A stretch of DNA of 64,000 nucleotides from an uncultured Bacteroidales bacterium (lineage in GTDB: Bacteria > Bacteroidota > Bacteroidia > Bacteroidales > F082), in the NCBI GenBank assembly GCA_946405575.1, contig CAMJHP010000001.1, forward strand, positions 1 through 64,000. Direction: 5' to 3'. Below, piece after piece: positions 51,039-60,321 of the stretch. The translations under genes were made by a program, and so were the position numbers. The notes below the pieces were generated by a model. That model saw only the letters and a list, made by a program, of their open reading frames with translations, did not search any database and was not told where the DNA came from. Position 1 is the stretch's first letter. The number at the start of each line of letters is the position of its first letter.

Positions 51039-52070
51039 TTACGCCAGCTCAAACTGCTCCAAGAACTTCAGGTCGTTCTCGAAGAAGAGGCGAAGGTCGT
51101 TGATGCCATATTTCAACATAGCGATGCGTTCCACACCCATACCGAAGGCGAAACCGGTGTATTTCTCTGGGTCGATGCCGCTGGCGATGAGGATGTTGGG
51201 GTCGCACATGCCGCAGCCCAAGATCTCAACCCAACCCGTGTGCTTGCAGATGTTGCAGCCCTTGCCGCCACAGATGTTGCACGAGATGTCCATCTCAGCC
51301 GAGGTCTCGGTGAAGGGGAAATAGGACGGACGGAAACGCACCTTGGTGCCCTCGCCGAAGAACTCTTGCACGAAGTGATACAAGGTCTGTTTCAGGTCGG
51401 CGAAAGAGACGCCTTCGTCAATGTAAAGGCCCTCAATTTGGTGGAAGATGCAGTGGGCGCGAGCCGAGATGGCTTCATTACGGAACACACGACCAGGGGC
51501 GATGATGCGGATGGGCGGCTGATGGGTTTCCATCACGCGGACCTGCACACTTGAGGTGTGGGTACGCAACAGCACATCCGAAGCCTTATTGACATTAGGC
51601 TCCTTGCTGATAAAGAAGGTGTCCTGCATGTCGCGAGCGGGATGGTCAAGGGGGAAATTCAAGGCCGAGAAGACGTGATAGTCATCCTCAATCTCGGGAC
51701 CTTCGGCAATAGTGAAGCCGAGATGCGAGAAGATCTCGTTGATATCACGGCGCACGATGGACAACGGGTGACGGGCACCCTTCATGTCGGCGGCGGGCAT
51801 GCTCATATCGAAGCCGGCATCATTGCTGTGTTGGCTCTCAAACTTCTGCAGTTGTTCTTCCACCTTGTCTTGCACTACATTCTTCAGCTCGTTGAGCTTC
51901 ATACCCATCTCCTTGCGGAGCTCAGGGGCCACGGTCTTGAAGTCGGCAAACAATGCAGGGATAACACCTTTCTTGCTCAAATAAGTAATGCGGAAATTCT
52001 CCAAAGCCTCCTTACTTTCGGCCTGGAAGTCACGCACTTGGGATAGTATCTCTTCGATTTTTTCTTTCAT
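51039..52070 (-). CDS. pheS: Phenylalanine--tRNA ligase alpha subunit
   Basis: Catalytic subunit of the alpha2beta2 synthetase that charges tRNA-Phe, 343 aa. The start at 52070 (MKEKIEEILSQVRDFQAESK) agrees with the coiled-coil N-terminus; upstream in-frame sequence is part of a repeat. Class II motifs: HPLSIVRRDINEIFSHLGF, LLRTHTSSVQVR (motif 2 area), RPSYFPFTETSAEMDI and GFAFGMGVERIAMLKYGIND (motif 3). A CNICGGKGCNIC segment looks like a zinc knuckle. Confidence 0.97.
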   Translation of the reverse strand: MKEKIEEILSQVRDFQAESKEALENFRITYLSKKGVIPALFADFKTVAPELRKEMGMKLNELKNVVQDKVEEQLQKFESQHSNDAGFDMSMPAADMKGARHPLSIVRRDINEIFSHLGFTIAEGPEIEDDYHVFSALNFPLDHPARDMQDTFFISKEPNVNKASDVLLRTHTSSVQVRVMETHQPPIRIIAPGRVFRNEAISARAHCIFHQIEGLYIDEGVSFADLKQTLYHFVQEFFGEGTKVRFRPSYFPFTETSAEMDISCNICGGKGCNICKHTGWVEILGCGMCDPNILIASGIDPEKYTGFAFGMGVERIAMLKYGINDLRLFFENDLKFLEQFELA

Positions 52071-52080
52071 TGGTTTATTA

Positions 52081-52148
52081 GCTTTAAGCTGTAAGCAGTA
52101 AGCCATAAGCAGTTGCAATTCAAATGCTTACTGCTTATGGCTTAAAGC
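52081..52148. repeat. Inverted repeat between pheS and the cyclophilin gene
   Basis: Left arm gctttaagctgtaagcagta near 52081 and right arm atgcttactgcttatggctt ending 52148 pair with few mismatches. Simple-repeat-like (taagc units), typical of Bacteroidales intergenic palindromes. Confidence 0.65.
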
Positions 52149-52156
52149 TCATAGCT

Positions 52157-52792
52157 TTATTTTTCAATCGTAACAGAAATGATCGTCACAGGCTCAACGG
52201 GGACATCCATACGTCCAGTCTTGACGGCAGCAATCTTGTCAACAATCTCCAGACCTTCGGTCACTTCACCAAAGACGGTGTAGTCGCCATCGAGATGGGG
52301 CGTACCACCTACAGTCTTGTAAGCTTGGCGCTGACGGGCACTGAACATTTTGCCCATACGGCTTTCAAACATATCCAAAGTTCTGTCATCATACACCTTG
52401 CCTTGCACGATATAGAACTGCGAGCCACTGGAAGCCTTCTGAGGATTCACCTGGTCGCCTTGACGAGCGGCACAAAGAGCACCTTTCTTGTGGAAATGGT
52501 TGTCTTTGATTTCAGCAGGGACTTTATAACCTGGGTCGAGGCGACCGTCGGCATTTTGTCCACCCTGAATCATAAACTCCTTAATGACACGGTGAAACGG
52601 CGAGCCGTTGTACCAACCTTCATTTACCAATTTGATAAAGTTGTCGCGATGCAAAGGAGTATCATTATACAATTTAGCTTTAATGGTTCCCATACTCGTC
52701 TTAACAACAACGGCTGTTTCTTTTTCTGTGGTTTTCTGTGCTTGGCAGGTCAAACCGACCAGTACCAATGCGGCGATAATCAGTTTTTTCAT
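52157..52792 (-). CDS. Peptidyl-prolyl cis-trans isomerase, cyclophilin type, exported
   Basis: Folding catalyst of 211 aa with signal peptide MKKLIIAALVLVGLTCQA; Cys16 may make it a lipoprotein. The cyclophilin domain spans about 30-210: GSPFHRVIKEFMIQGGQ (catalytic Arg), SSGSQFYIV and DGDYTVFGEVTEGLEIVDKI. Predicted to act on periplasmic or surface proteins. Confidence 0.95.
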   Translation of the reverse strand: MKKLIIAALVLVGLTCQAQKTTEKETAVVVKTSMGTIKAKLYNDTPLHRDNFIKLVNEGWYNGSPFHRVIKEFMIQGGQNADGRLDPGYKVPAEIKDNHFHKKGALCAARQGDQVNPQKASSGSQFYIVQGKVYDDRTLDMFESRMGKMFSARQRQAYKTVGGTPHLDGDYTVFGEVTEGLEIVDKIAAVKTGRMDVPVEPVTIISVTIEK

Positions 52793-52847
52793 ATTTCTTC
52801 TAAGATTTAAAATTCAAGATTTAAAATTTCTCATTCAACATTCCTAA

Positions 52848-54194
52848 TTACTCATTTACAATCGAATAAGTAACCTCAAGGTGCATCTTCTTCATTTCGT
52901 TGGACTCGGGACCATTGATGACCAAACGACTGGCATTGTAGGCAGCTCCATTAATGCCCAAACAGAGACCAACGTTTTCTTTCTTTTCCATTATCACACT
53001 CTGCAAATACTCAGTGACACGGAATGTGACCGATTGACTGCTTGCGTCATAAGTTCCACCAAAATAACTTAAACCTTCATAATAGTCAGGTAAGAGATAT
53101 GTGGTGCTGTCGGCATTGAACCCCAACAAGATATAGTTCGAAGGTGCCTTGAAAATCGAATCCGTCAATATTGTGGATGCGGGCAGAATAAGCTTGGCCT
53201 CGTTGACGACGAGGTGACTACCTTCCAACGAGTCAGTCCAATGGCTGAGATTAGGGAATTTCACCCAAGTCCTTACGCCTCCCATAGCTTGTAAATAGAC
53301 TGACGATTGGCCCAATGCTTCCTGACCATCAACCAGTTGGCTGACAAAGTCAGGGCTACCTTGAGTGTAATCGTGATCGAAGTGGTTGAAATAGGCATCC
53401 GACGAAGTAACGTAGAAACTGTAGCGCATAGGCTTGTCGGGTGAAGCCGCATTATGATAATAGAGCTGTAACAAGCTATAAGTGTTGTTGGTCAGATTGA
53501 TATAGGAAATGGCACCATCCATACTCACCGGAGCGCAAGTCAGATATAACCCTTTGAAGTGTTGCTTGAACAAGTCAGGGCGCGAGTAGGCCGTAGTATC
53601 AAGCGTCATAAGATAATTGCCCAGTGCTTGGCTCAATGGGATGCGAATAATAGGCTGGGTAACGGTATCATTACCAATGATATGAACCTTTGTTCTAGGA
53701 CGTGGACTGAAATGATGGCTGTTAGCCTGATCAATATTTTCCATTGCCACAGAGGAATGACTATAATAGGACGAGTCCATCGTAAGAGAGTCAATCAACG
53801 TATAAGCATGAACCGTCTGCATCACCATAGTGTCGCCATAATAGCCAGAGATGCAAAGTTGCAAGACCAACGAGTCCAGCACTGGGTTGTTGCCAAAGCT
53901 TTGACCAGCCACAGAAGGGCGGAACTGGGTATAAAAGCCCGCCTCCGTAGCACCAAAAACAGGGTCTTTTGTAGCACCCAGCAAGGCACTGGTGGCATTG
54001 CCTGTAGATATGGAGTCAAAATAAGAATGGCAGACAATTGCGGTTGTGTCGGTATGATAAACGCCAATATAATTGTTGTCAGATATGAGGTTATTGCCAA
54101 TGGTCTCAGGCGATTTTTTGCATGAGGCAAAAGCCAATGCCAGCGTACCAATCCATGCCAAGTAGGTGAAAACTGTTGAATGATGTTTTTTCAT
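52848..54194 (-). CDS. DUF4270 lipoprotein
   Basis: Predicted outer-membrane-associated lipoprotein of 448 aa (MKKHHSTVFTYLAWIGTLAL then AFASC lipobox). It matches DUF4270: GNNLISDNNYIGVYHTDT, LLGATKDPVFGATEAGFYTQ, LDSLVLQLCISGYYGD and, near the end, FRVTEYLQSVI. The family is found only in Bacteroidetes, usually next to the glycogen-synthase-like gene seen here, but the role is unknown. Confidence 0.88.
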   Translation of the reverse strand: MKKHHSTVFTYLAWIGTLALAFASCKKSPETIGNNLISDNNYIGVYHTDTTAIVCHSYFDSISTGNATSALLGATKDPVFGATEAGFYTQFRPSVAGQSFGNNPVLDSLVLQLCISGYYGDTMVMQTVHAYTLIDSLTMDSSYYSHSSVAMENIDQANSHHFSPRPRTKVHIIGNDTVTQPIIRIPLSQALGNYLMTLDTTAYSRPDLFKQHFKGLYLTCAPVSMDGAISYINLTNNTYSLLQLYYHNAASPDKPMRYSFYVTSSDAYFNHFDHDYTQGSPDFVSQLVDGQEALGQSSVYLQAMGGVRTWVKFPNLSHWTDSLEGSHLVVNEAKLILPASTILTDSIFKAPSNYILLGFNADSTTYLLPDYYEGLSYFGGTYDASSQSVTFRVTEYLQSVIMEKKENVGLCLGINGAAYNASRLVINGPESNEMKKMHLEVTYSIVNE

Positions 54195-54248
54195 CATATC
54201 GAAAATTTACTGGGGTTTTTCGTTGTGAGATAACTCAAAAAGCAATCC

Positions 54249-55073
54249 TTATTGTTTCTGAAGAAGAACGTCGTAAAAATCATTGCAAGCTTGGGCATAA
54301 TGCACTTGTTCCTGATATGAAAGGACAGGCTTTTTGACGGTTTGCAGATACGCCTCAATTTCAGGATGGAGATGTTCGGTGCTAATCACAACGCCATCGG
54401 AATAGTCGATGGCAGCCTTGGTCAGATTGACATAGTTAGCTTCCTTGAAATATTTGAGATCTTTGGCCGTCATACCCGGCAGCTTCATCATCTTGTCAAA
54501 ACCGGGCTTGAAATCCTCCTTAAATCCGTCGTCGTAAATGGTATAAACAATTTTCGTCTCGTTGAAAAGAGGATTATCGCGAACGTTCATAGCGCGCTTG
54601 ATATAAACGGGCATCAAAGCAGAAATCCAGCCATGGCAGTGAATGACATCGGGCGACCAATTAAGTTTCTTCACCGTCTCAATGACACCACGCGTGAAGA
54701 ATACGCAGCGGTAGTCGTTATCGTCGCAAAAAACGCCCTTTTCGTCATACATCAAGTATTTTTTCTTCGTGAAGAAATCGTCGTTGTCAATGAAATAGAT
54801 TTGCATCCTTGCCTTTTGAATGGAAGCCACTTTGATAATCAAAGGATGATCCGTATCATTGATGATGAGGTTCATACCCGAAAGACGAATCACCTCATGA
54901 AGCTGGTTGCGACGTTCGTTGATGACACCGTAACGAGGCATAAATATCCTGATCTCTTTTCCGCTTTCTTGAGTGGCCTGTGGCAGGTAGCGCCCAACGA
55001 GACTCATCGGCGTTTCTGGCAAATAGGGGGCGATTTCCTGATGGACGAATAGTACTCTTGTCTTGCTTGTCAT
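54249..55073 (-). CDS. Glycogen/starch synthase N-terminal domain protein (GT5-like)
   Basis: Protein of 274 aa that contains only the N-terminal Rossmann half of a GT5 glycosyltransferase (RVLFVHQEIAPYLPETPMSL, FMPRYGVINERRNQL, DVIHCHGWISALMPVYI, VISTEHLHPEI). The C-terminal half with the ADP-sugar site is absent, as usual for this short Bacteroidetes form, so catalytic activity is doubtful. It lies 54 bases upstream of the DUF4270 gene in the same direction; the pair is conserved. Confidence 0.85.
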   Translation of the reverse strand: MTSKTRVLFVHQEIAPYLPETPMSLVGRYLPQATQESGKEIRIFMPRYGVINERRNQLHEVIRLSGMNLIINDTDHPLIIKVASIQKARMQIYFIDNDDFFTKKKYLMYDEKGVFCDDNDYRCVFFTRGVIETVKKLNWSPDVIHCHGWISALMPVYIKRAMNVRDNPLFNETKIVYTIYDDGFKEDFKPGFDKMMKLPGMTAKDLKYFKEANYVNLTKAAIDYSDGVVISTEHLHPEIEAYLQTVKKPVLSYQEQVHYAQACNDFYDVLLQKQ

Positions 55074-55164
55074 TGGCTAAAGTCTTGCTTAGAACCTACA
55101 AAATTACGCATTTTTTTTGGAATAACACAAGAAAAAAATCAAATTTATTGATTTACAATTTTTT

Positions 55165-55243
55165 GACTATGATTTGTGACAATGACTATGACCGCTCTAT
55201 CCCAATAGGAATGCGGTCATTGTCATAGTCATTAGTCATAGTC
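55165..55243. repeat. Long inverted repeat before meaB
   Basis: Arms 55165-55195 (gactatgatttgtgacaatg...) and 55213-55243 pair over about 31 bp with a few mismatches, built from repeated tgactatgac/gtcatagtca units. Confidence 0.7.
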
Positions 55244-55316
55244 CCAACAATTCAACAATTCAACACCCAACAATCAACAATAATCATTACCTTTGCAAAA
55301 TCAAACACAGCCCGCT

Positions 55317-56435
55317 ATGGAACACGAACACTTTGAAAATCAGGAGCACGAATGGGAATCGAACCTCAGGGTCACTGAAGGTGTGGAAAGCCCCATCCAA
55401 GTCAACCCGAACGCTTTGGAGCGAATGAAACGCAACCAACAGCAGCTGATGCCGCTGGAATGGTACGTCGAGGGCATCCTCAAAGGCGACCGTGTGGCAC
55501 TCAGCAAGGCCATCACCTTGGTGGAGAGTGCCCTGCCCAAGCATCAGGAACTGGCACAACAGATTATAGCGGCCTGTCTCCCCTATGCGGGCAAGGCATT
55601 GCGACTGGGCATCACGGGTGTGCCAGGCGCGGGCAAAAGCACATTTATTGAAGCTTTAGGCGTGCACCTGTGCGACAAGGGGCAAAAGCTGGCGGTGTTG
55701 GCCATCGACCCCTCAAGCCAACGATCCAAAGGCAGCATTTTGGGCGACAAGACACGTATGGAAAGCCTCTCTGTGCATCCCAATGCTTATATCCGTCCCT
55801 CGGCCTCGGCAGGCACTTTGGGCGGCGTTGCAAGAAAAACCAGAGAAACCATCATCCTCTGTGAAGCAGCAGGATACGACACCATTTTTGTGGAGACCGT
55901 GGGCGTGGGCCAATCCGAGACAGCGGTGCATTCCATGGTCGACTTCTTCCTGCTCATCTTAATCAGCGGCGCCGGCGATGAATTGCAAGGCATCAAGCGC
56001 GGCATCATGGAAATGGCTGATGGCATAGCGGTGAACAAGGCCGATGGCGACAATGTGATGCGCGCCAACCGCGCCGCCGCCGAATGCAGAAATGCTTTAC
56101 ATTTGTTCCCCTTGCCCGAATCGGGACAAGAGACCAAAGTGCTGACCTGCTCCGCCTTGACAGGCTTCCAAATCGACGAGGTGTGGCAGATGGTGGCCGA
56201 CCACGTCCAGGCCATCCGCGACAACGGCTACCTCTATAAGAAACGTGCCCAGCAGGATGTGCAGATGATGTACGACTCGATGGACAGCGCCTTGAAAAAC
56301 GATTTCTATCAGAACCAATTGGTCGCTGACCTGCTCCCCTTGGTCGAAAGCGACGTGCGCGGCCAGCGGATGAGTGCTTATATTGGAGCTCAGAAATTGC
56401 TGGATGCTTATTTCAATATGTTGAAACGGGAATAA
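55317..56435 (+). CDS. meaB: Methylmalonyl-CoA mutase-associated GTPase MeaB
   Basis: G3E-family GTPase of 372 aa that protects and reloads the B12-dependent methylmalonyl-CoA mutase used in propionate formation. Start 55317 follows a TACCTTTG box (55288-55295). Motifs: P-loop GVPGAGKSTFIEAL (about 101), AIDPSSQRSKGSILGDKTRM, ETVGVGQSE and base-recognition VNKADGDN. An extended acidic N-terminus precedes the helical region. The mutase genes are not in this window. Confidence 0.95.
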   Translation: MEHEHFENQEHEWESNLRVTEGVESPIQVNPNALERMKRNQQQLMPLEWYVEGILKGDRVALSKAITLVESALPKHQELAQQIIAACLPYAGKALRLGITGVPGAGKSTFIEALGVHLCDKGQKLAVLAIDPSSQRSKGSILGDKTRMESLSVHPNAYIRPSASAGTLGGVARKTRETIILCEAAGYDTIFVETVGVGQSETAVHSMVDFFLLILISGAGDELQGIKRGIMEMADGIAVNKADGDNVMRANRAAAECRNALHLFPLPESGQETKVLTCSALTGFQIDEVWQMVADHVQAIRDNGYLYKKRAQQDVQMMYDSMDSALKNDFYQNQLVADLLPLVESDVRGQRMSAYIGAQKLLDAYFNMLKRE

Positions 56436-56440
56436 TATTA

Positions 56441-56468
56441 GTAGAGACGTAGCACGCTACGTCTCTAC
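56441..56468. repeat. Perfect 13-bp-arm palindrome after meaB
   Basis: gtagagacgtagc-ac-gctacgtctctac. Same design as the element inside the T9SS tails at 342-361 and 3080-3099. It may end transcription of meaB and the convergent small gene. Confidence 0.8.
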
Positions 56469-56477
56469 AAAACCATA

Positions 56478-56714
56478 TCATTCCGACATTTTCCGATATT
56501 CCTCCGCCTTCTCCTCTTCCCCATTGAGGGCATATAATTCGCTAAGGTTGCGACAAACCTCCTTGCGAACATTTTCCTGTGCCTCGGTGAGCGGCCCTTC
56601 GCCCAATTTGGACAACACACGTTCGTATTCCGCTATCAGTTCAGGGCCTTCCTCGCCGTTCGACTCCATCGTCTTGGCGTTGTTGAAGGCAATCATCCAG
56701 TCTCTTAGTGCCAT
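56478..56714 (-). CDS. Small hypothetical protein (TPR-like helices)
   Basis: A 78-aa soluble protein (start 56714, MALRDWMIAFNNAKTMESNG; the upstream extension is hydrophobic and less likely). Two helix pairs, the second LYALNGEEEKAEEYRKMSE, resemble a TPR. No family name can be given. Convergent with meaB, with the palindrome at 56441 between them. Confidence 0.65.
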   Translation of the reverse strand: MALRDWMIAFNNAKTMESNGEEGPELIAEYERVLSKLGEGPLTEAQENVRKEVCRNLSELYALNGEEEKAEEYRKMSE

Positions 56715-56850
56715 AATTCTTGCTTTTGTTAGCGCAAAAGTAGGAAAAAACAGCGTAATCAAAGGAAAAAACAGCAATTATTCTTCTTTTGGACAACGAT
56801 GAAGGAATAATTACTATCTTTGCGCAAAATATAAATAATGCGACAACAGA

Positions 56851-57019
56851 ACTACAGATTGCACAGATTAAAACAGAAATAGAGAGACGTAATTTTTGGA
56901 CGCAAACGTCGAATTAGTACAGATGCCTCTGCCACATAAGGTGGAAAATCTGTATCAATTTGGATGCTTGCTTCCTCATAATTATCAATTGTATCCGTAA
57001 AATCTGTATAATCTGTAGT
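56851..57019 (+). repeat. Long-range inverted repeat in the glnA leader
   Basis: Arms 56851-56869 and 57001-57019 pair at 17 of 19 bases (actacagattgcacagatt). A TATCTTTG box at 56815-56822 would give a glnA leader of about 240 nt that contains the whole structure. Same repeat family as 5982-6054. Confidence 0.65.
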
Positions 57020-57067
57020 TAATAAGATGTAATGTTGAATTTTAAATCTTTAAATCAATAAATCGTA

Positions 57068-58579
57068 ATGGACCAAAGAATTGCCATGAACCCCAATCGT
57101 CTGGTGCAGTACCTTCAGAAGCCTGCAGCAGAGTTCACTCGCGCCGACATCATCCGTTATTGCGAGGAAAACCAAATCGAATTCGTCAACTTCCACTATT
57201 GTGGCTGGGACGGTAGGTTGAAGACCTTGAACTTCGTGATCCACAGCCTCGAACACCTCGAGAACATCCTCACCGCTGGTGAGCGCGTCGACGGTTCGAG
57301 CCTCTTCCCCTTCATCGAAGCCGGAAAGAGCGACCTCTATGTGGTGCCGAAGTACCGCACGGCTTTCCGCAACCCCTTCACAGAGACGCCCACCTTGGAC
57401 ATTCTCTGCTCATTCTACAACCGCGACGGCGAGCCGTTCGAAAGCTCACCAGAGCATATCCTCCACAAAGCCCACGAAGTGTTCAAAAAGACTACTGGCT
57501 TGCAAATGGAGACTATGGGCGAGCTGGAATACTACATCATCGCCGACGACGAGGAAATCTACGAAGTGCCCGACCAACGTGGTTACCATGAGAGTGCTCC
57601 GTTCAACAAGTTCACCGAATACCGCGTCGAGGCCATGCGCCTCATCGCACAGGCTGGTGGTTTAATCAAGTACGGTCATTCCGAAGTGGGTAACTTCACC
57701 CTCGACGGCAAGATCTACGAGCAGAACGAAATTGAGTTCCTGCCCACCAACATCGAAGATGCCGCCGACCAACTCGTGGTCGCCAAGTGGATTATGCGTC
57801 AGCTGGCCTACGAATATGGCGTCACCTTGACCTTCGCCCCGAAGATTACTGTGGGCAAAGCCGGTTCGGGCATGCACGTACACTGCAAGTTCACCAAGGA
57901 CGGCAAGAGCGTCATGGTCACCAAGGGCGAACTCAGCGACTATGGCAAGAAAGCCATTGCCGGTTACATGGATGCTGGCACCTCGCTGCCCGCGTTCGGC
58001 AACCCCAACCCGCTGTCGTTCCTGCGTCTGGTGCCCCATCAGGAAGCTCCGACTTCGCTGTGCTGGTCTTATTCGAACCGCAGTGCCTTGGTGCGCGTAC
58101 CGCTCGGCTGGATCAACAACGGCAAAGACATGGCTGCCAACGCCAACCCGCTTGAGAAGAAATCGAACAAGGACTTCAGCGAGAAGCAGACCTTCGAATG
58201 GCGTGCCTCCGACGGTTGCGCCGATATGTACCTGCTGATGGCCGCCCTTTGCGCTGCTGCCCGTCACGGATTCGAGATGCCTAATGCCCTTGAAGTGGCC
58301 GAGAAGACCTACGTCGGCCTCGGCGTGAACATCCACGACGACAAGAACAAGGAGCTGCAAGAGAGCCTTGAACAATTGCCTGACAGCTGCGTTGCCGCCG
58401 CCAAGGAATTAGCCAAAGACCGCGAGATCTATACAGCCAAGGGCGTGTTCTCCGATGCTATCATCGACTATATGATTAAATTCCTCACCGACTTCAACGA
58501 TGCCCATTTGCGCAAGGATTTGGGTAACGACACGAAGAAGATCCTGAAACTGGTGAAGGAAAATATCCATGTTGGATAA
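57068..58579 (+). CDS. glnA: Glutamine synthetase
   Basis: Type I-like glutamine synthetase of 503 aa that makes glutamine from glutamate, ammonia and ATP, the main ammonium assimilation step. Features: N-terminal beta-grasp (EFVNFHYCGWDGRLKTLNFV), metal-site ELEYYI, GHSEVGNFTLDG, KAGSGMHVHCKF, and RVPLGWIN. It has a long, structured leader. The GTATGVTG-like adenylylation tyrosine loop of enterobacterial GlnA was not seen. A hairpin at 58594-58627 follows the stop. Confidence 0.95.
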   Translation: MDQRIAMNPNRLVQYLQKPAAEFTRADIIRYCEENQIEFVNFHYCGWDGRLKTLNFVIHSLEHLENILTAGERVDGSSLFPFIEAGKSDLYVVPKYRTAFRNPFTETPTLDILCSFYNRDGEPFESSPEHILHKAHEVFKKTTGLQMETMGELEYYIIADDEEIYEVPDQRGYHESAPFNKFTEYRVEAMRLIAQAGGLIKYGHSEVGNFTLDGKIYEQNEIEFLPTNIEDAADQLVVAKWIMRQLAYEYGVTLTFAPKITVGKAGSGMHVHCKFTKDGKSVMVTKGELSDYGKKAIAGYMDAGTSLPAFGNPNPLSFLRLVPHQEAPTSLCWSYSNRSALVRVPLGWINNGKDMAANANPLEKKSNKDFSEKQTFEWRASDGCADMYLLMAALCAAARHGFEMPNALEVAEKTYVGLGVNIHDDKNKELQESLEQLPDSCVAAAKELAKDREIYTAKGVFSDAIIDYMIKFLTDFNDAHLRKDLGNDTKKILKLVKENIHVG

Positions 58580-58593
58580 TTCATCATCAACCG

Positions 58594-58627
58594 TTTGTAG
58601 GGACATGTTATGGCGCGTCCCTACAAA
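58594..58627. terminator. Hairpin between glnA and the IPExxxVDY gene
   Basis: tttgtagggac (58594-58604) and gtccctacaaa (58617-58627) are perfect 11-bp arms between convergent genes. REP-like gtagggac sequence, no long T run. Confidence 0.6.
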
Positions 58628-58650
58628 TGGTTGAATAATGAAATTGGTCA

Positions 58651-59172
58651 TCAAGATTGAACCCTAAAAACCTCCGTCTGGGTTTCTTGGTTTCGCAGCA
58701 ACTTACGGACGGAATTGATGTCGTTTTGCTTCTTTTTCTTGTTGATCATCTGCTGCTCGCAATCCGCTATGGTCTCCAACACCTGACGCAAGACTTTGTC
58801 CTTCTCCAAGACAAAAGCATGACCGATGCCATCAATCTCACGCAGATTGTGCATTATGTTGATTTTTCGCTCAGCAGAAAGGGTGTTTTGTATAAGAAAA
58901 AGATAGTCTAAACGCGGATTGAAGGGATAAAGTACCTTATCTTTGCATACAAGCGAAACCAAATTGTAAACATTATAATTCTCGCCCGCAGAGTAATAGA
59001 AAAAAGAGAATGGCATACCCTCAAAAATGAGGTCGTCGTACCTGACGAGGTCGAGGGAGAGCGTTTTATTAATGCTCCATGCCAACTTGTAGTCAACCAT
59101 AGCGGAATTAATGCCTACAACGGTAGTATCGTCGAACGAGGCAATTTGTATTTTGTTGCTTTTGTGTTTCAT
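58651..59172 (-). CDS. IPExxxVDY family protein
   Basis: Protein of 173 aa beginning MKHKSNKIQIASFDDTTVVG, with NSAMVDYKLAWSINKTLSLD and FVLEKDKVLRQVLETIAD, which I recognise as the Bacteroidetes IPExxxVDY family of unknown function. Start 59172 gives the usual short N-terminus. It is regularly found downstream of rnc, fabF and acpP, as here, although a 420-base gap with gene debris separates it from rnc in this genome. Confidence 0.8.
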   Translation of the reverse strand: MKHKSNKIQIASFDDTTVVGINSAMVDYKLAWSINKTLSLDLVRYDDLIFEGMPFSFFYYSAGENYNVYNLVSLVCKDKVLYPFNPRLDYLFLIQNTLSAERKINIMHNLREIDGIGHAFVLEKDKVLRQVLETIADCEQQMINKKKKQNDINSVRKLLRNQETQTEVFRVQS

Positions 59173-59376
59173 GCTGCAAAGATAAGGATTTTTTTGTTGC
59201 TTGACTCTTGCAGGCTTCAGAATGTATGTCAATTACATAAGTAGATAGTTTACATTGGACATCAGACTACTGGACTGCGAAACGCGAGAATACGGGACAT
59301 TGGTTCGTCTCGAATTCCCGAAGTCCCATGTCACGAAATCAATTGATATTGAAGTTTAATTTTGAACTCTTACATA

Positions 59377-59556
59377 CTACGCTTTTGCTGGCATCAAAAG
59401 ATATGTCATTTGGGAAAACTCGTGGGCAAATGCAAAGGACCTATGGATGTTGAGGCCTTCCATAATGGTTTTTGCCTTCCGTAGCACCTCTGATAGATTT
59501 AGTACGTCGAGTGCAAAGCATTTCCTGCTTATGCACAAGGCCAGTGCTGAATTGAC
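59377..59556 (-). pseudogene. Unidentified gene remnant between rnc and IPExxxVDY gene
   Basis: A stop-to-stop frame of about 59 codons reads SALALCISRKCFALDVLNLS, EVLRKAKTIMEGLNIHRSFA, FAHEFSQMTYLLMPAKA. It looks like real protein sequence (balanced, amphipathic) but has no start codon in the first half and no family I can name. Flanking DNA 59233-59376 has only repeat-like gggacattggttcgtctcg sequence. Probably a decayed gene or insertion. Confidence 0.35.
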
Positions 59557-59594
59557 CTAGAAGGCACGGTTTCAATGATCAAGATGGTCGAGGA

Positions 59595-60320
59595 TCAGTT
59601 TTCTTCAAACAAGAGTTTCCAAGTTTTTTCAGCGGCCAATTGTTCTGCACCACGGATAGAGCGGTCCATAGCGTCCGCAAAAGGTTGTTCATCGATGACA
59701 ACCTGTACGTGGAACTGTTTCTTGTGCCCTTCGCCAATTTCCTCCAACAACTTGAACACGGTATTTTTTTTCTGCTTCTGCGACCATTCGAGGAGTTTGC
59801 TCTTGAAATTGACATCAGTTTGTTGCAATTCGTCGATGTCGATATGCACCTTGACGATTCGGTCAATGATGATATATTTGGCGAAATCGAAGCCCCGATC
59901 AAGATAGATGGCACCCATAAGGGCTTCAAATGCGTTGCCCCCCATCGACCGCGCATTGTTACCCGTGTCGGGAGAATGACGAATATAGGCACTGAAGCCC
60001 AGTTTTTCCGACAATTTGTTGAGGGAAACTCGGCTCACGATGCGTGAACGCATCTCTGTAAGGAAGCCTTCAGGTTGGGTAGGATAAGTATGGAAGAGAT
60101 AGTCGGCTACGGCAGTGCTCAGCACGGCATCACCAAGGTATTCCATACGCTCATTGCTGATATGATAGTTGCCCACGGTCTCGGCAGCCACCGACTTATG
60201 GGTAAAAGCAACGCGATACAACGCAATATTCTTAGGATAAAAGCCAAAAATGTTGTGAATATACTCGTAAAGTTCCTTGTCATGAGGGTCATTAGGGCTA
60301 AAAAGCGAGAAAAAAGCCAT
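59595..60320 (-). CDS. rnc: Ribonuclease III
   Basis: Double-strand-specific endonuclease of 241 aa, processing rRNA and other structured RNA. The signature NERMEYLGDAVL is at residues 56-67 with the second acidic cluster at GNAFEALMGAIYLD (about 128-141). A C-terminal double-stranded RNA-binding domain covers about 165-240 (SKLLEWSQKQKKN ... GAEQLAAEKTWKLLF). Separated from fabF by a single base, so cotranscribed. Confidence 0.97.
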   Translation of the reverse strand: MAFFSLFSPNDPHDKELYEYIHNIFGFYPKNIALYRVAFTHKSVAAETVGNYHISNERMEYLGDAVLSTAVADYLFHTYPTQPEGFLTEMRSRIVSRVSLNKLSEKLGFSAYIRHSPDTGNNARSMGGNAFEALMGAIYLDRGFDFAKYIIIDRIVKVHIDIDELQQTDVNFKSKLLEWSQKQKKNTVFKLLEEIGEGHKKQFHVQVVIDEQPFADAMDRSIRGAEQLAAEKTWKLLFEEN

Positions 60321-60321
60321 C

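Noticed and set aside
55345-55430. tRNA-like tgggaatcgaacc on the minus strand in meaB
   Set aside because: The T-loop word is there but neither the T stem nor an acceptor stem pairs, and the sequence is well explained as meaB code.
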